Under the pieces are notes generated by a model that searched no databases, was not told the DNA's origin, and was given only the letters and a program-made list of their open reading frames with translations. A stretch of DNA of 6,282 nt from Caldifarciminota bacterium (GTDB taxonomy: Bacteria; Hydrothermota; Tepidihabitantia; Tepidihabitantales; Tepidihabitantaceae), in assembly GCA_903908785.1 (NCBI GenBank), contig CAIVTL010000471.1, positions 1 to 6,282 of the forward strand, written 5' to 3'. Shown here one piece after another: positions 5,380-6,282 of this stretch; the first letter of the stretch is position 1; the number at the start of each line of letters is the position of its first letter. The position numbers and the translations under genes are program-made.

Positions 5380-5682
5380 ATGACTGCAAAAGCAGTCGGA
5401 TGGGTTGCCTTGATGCTGCTATGCTCAATGGCAACCGGGACAGAATGGGTCAAGCGGTATGACGGAGGGAACGGGGATGATGGTGCGGCCGCGATGGCGC
5501 TGTCAGCAGGCGGCTATCTCTACATTACAGGCTATCAGGCCGGGAGCGATTCCACGGCGGACATGGCGGTCATTCGCTTGGACACGGCCAGTGGGACGCT
5601 CCAGAACTCCGCGTCCTACCGGTTCAAGACCGGCGAGTATTTCGAGGACGGTGCCGCTGGGAATTGTCCCCCGTCTAGTTGA
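5380..5682 (+). pseudogene. 5' fragment of a secreted SBBP/propeller-repeat protein gene, cut by an insertion sequence
   Basis: The frame encodes 100 residues. Residues 1-20 are a signal peptide (basic start, then VGWVALMLLCSMATG). The mature start, TEWVKRYDGGNGDDGAAAMA, followed by GGYLYITGYQAGS and DMAVIRLDTASG, matches the SBBP-type repeat pattern (W-V-x-x-Y, then D-x-x-x-x-x-A, then G-x-x-Y-I-T-G, then D-x-A-V-I-R-L). The start of a second repeat is visible (SYRFKTGEYFEDGAAG) and stops exactly where insertion-sequence DNA begins near 5660. The last six residues (NCPPSS) and the stop codon come from the element. Proteins of this type are usually several hundred residues long, so this is a truncated gene; the rest should lie beyond the element, outside the window. 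Probably surface or secreted like its upstream neighbour, possibly in one operon. Confidence 0.75.
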
Positions 5683-5686
5683 AATT
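5660..5686. repeat. Putative terminal inverted repeat of the insertion sequence
   Basis: This is the segment expected to be the terminal inverted repeat, lying between the disrupted host reading frame and the 3' end of the transposase gene. It starts GGAATTGTCC and contains TAGTTGAAATT. The partner repeat is outside the window, so its length and match are unverified. Confidence 0.4.
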
Positions 5687-5706
5687 CGTAGCAGCCCCAC
5701 ATCACT

Positions 5707-6282
5707 TTAGACAGTCTTACCTGCTTCGTCAATCTCTGCTGGTGGCACGGCGCGCTCCAGCGCCGCCAGCAGCGCGGGAATGTGTCGATGGCCATCTACT
5801 CGGTGGAAGCGCTGCTCGACATGTAGCAGTCCAGCCACGCACCAGCGCCAGCGCATGTCGCCAGGACGCCAGCGCTTCACGCGCCCCGTCACTTGCTCGA
5901 CCACGCTGAAGGCCGATTCCATCACATTGGTGTTATCAAGCGTCTTGCGCAAGTTCGCATGGACACCCAGCCGCACCACCGTCAGCGTTTCTTCCATGCC
6001 CTCCCGCAGGCTGGCCGCCGCATCCGGATTGATCCCTTCCAGCCAGGTCGCCGCCTTCTTGAGCAGCGCCAGCGCCCGGTCGTAGTCCGTCTCACCGTAC
6101 GCCTCGCCCAGACGCCGGGACAGCTCCGGCCAGTAACCCTTCGCCAGATGCTCTTTGATGTTGCGCTGCTTGTGTACCTGGCAGCGCTGGATCAGCGCGT
6201 TCCGACCCCAGACGCTCTTGACCGCGGCCCGTAGCGCCTTCGCACCGTCCAGCACAAACAGCGTCGGTACGTCGGTCCTCAC
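5707..6282 (-). CDS. IS256-family (mutator-type) transposase, C-terminal part
   Basis: This DDE transposase cuts and joins the element's ends. Only the last 191 residues are present, as the gene enters from the right edge. Intact family members are about 400 residues, so roughly half is missing from the window. Visible family marks, numbered within the fragment, are FVLDGAKAL (9-17) with the second catalytic Asp at 12, RCQVHKQRNI (33-42) with the C-x2-H signature (Cys34, His37), the segment around WLEGINPDAAASL (80-92), and NTNVMESAFS (117-126) with the catalytic Glu at 122. The C-terminus is a complete open frame ending in a TAA (5709-5707), so the visible part looks functional. It is transcribed opposite to the gene it interrupts. 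Confidence 0.92.
   Translation of the reverse strand: MRTDVPTLFVLDGAKALRAAVKSVWGRNALIQRCQVHKQRNIKEHLAKGYWPELSRRLGEAYGETDYDRALALLKKAATWLEGINPDAAASLREGMEETLTVVRLGVHANLRKTLDNTNVMESAFSVVEQVTGRVKRWRPGDMRWRWCVAGLLHVEQRFHRVDGHRHIPALLAALERAVPPAEIDEAGKTV

Larger units (their letters stand above)
5660..6282 (-). mobile_element. IS256-family insertion sequence, transposase-3' end (partial)
   Basis: The element runs off the right edge of the window. Its inside end is inferred from where the host repeat protein stops making sense (after GAAG, 5659-5661) and from a terminus-like stretch beginning near 5660 with GGAATTGTCCCC. Read toward the end, this is an AATTTCAACTAG stretch followed by GGGGGACAATTCC, with a 47-bp non-coding tail between the transposase stop codon and the tip. 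The precise first base cannot be fixed without the other terminus. IS256-type elements usually duplicate 8-9 bp of target, which here would be about 5651-5659. Confidence 0.7.

Overview
The window is G+C-rich bacterial DNA that carries, from left to right, a gene-free leader, a hypD-hypE pair for [NiFe]-hydrogenase maturation, a site-2-protease-type membrane metallopeptidase, a secreted YVTN-type beta-propeller protein with a C-terminal sorting domain, the 5' end of a second secreted repeat protein, and the end of an IS256-family insertion sequence that cuts that last gene. The C-terminal domain of the propeller protein (ACGRRV, then a G-N-D-L stretch, then LSPGVYVLLV and a basic end) is the kind used by the type IX secretion system. 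Together with the secreted propeller proteins and scattered short tandem repeats, this suggests an uncultured lineage of the FCB/WOR-3 (Stahlbacteria-like) sort. That placement is inferred from style and is not proven by any marker gene here.

Layout: 1-413 holds no convincing gene but contains a strong bulged stem-loop (282-315) and, at its end, a good sigma-70-like promoter (380-407) for hypD. hypD (441-1538) and hypE (1522-2643) are complete and overlap if the ATG start of hypE is used. Their products cooperate: HypE converts a carbamoyl group delivered by HypF into a thiocyanate, and HypD, with HypC, receives the cyanide for the Fe(CN)2CO centre. No hypC, hypF, hypA, hypB or hydrogenase structural gene lies in the window. 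An M50 peptidase gene (2725-3795) follows after an 81-bp gap. A second promoter with the same 16-bp spacer (3937-3964) precedes the propeller gene (3985-5322). A perfect 8-bp-arm stem-loop (5331-5359) and a textbook ribosome binding site precede the broken secreted-protein gene (5380-5682).

The least expected structure is a set of four short tandem arrays, all with a 7-bp period but with different unit sequences, clustered around hypD and hypE. One lies in frame inside the hypD linker, two lie in the hypD/hypE junction (possibly translated as a Pro-rich HypE extension), and one lies just after hypE as an inverted copy of the hypD array. They resemble in kind, not in proven origin, the heptanucleotide STRR repeats known from cyanobacteria. 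No wholly new multi-gene system could be supported from this window.
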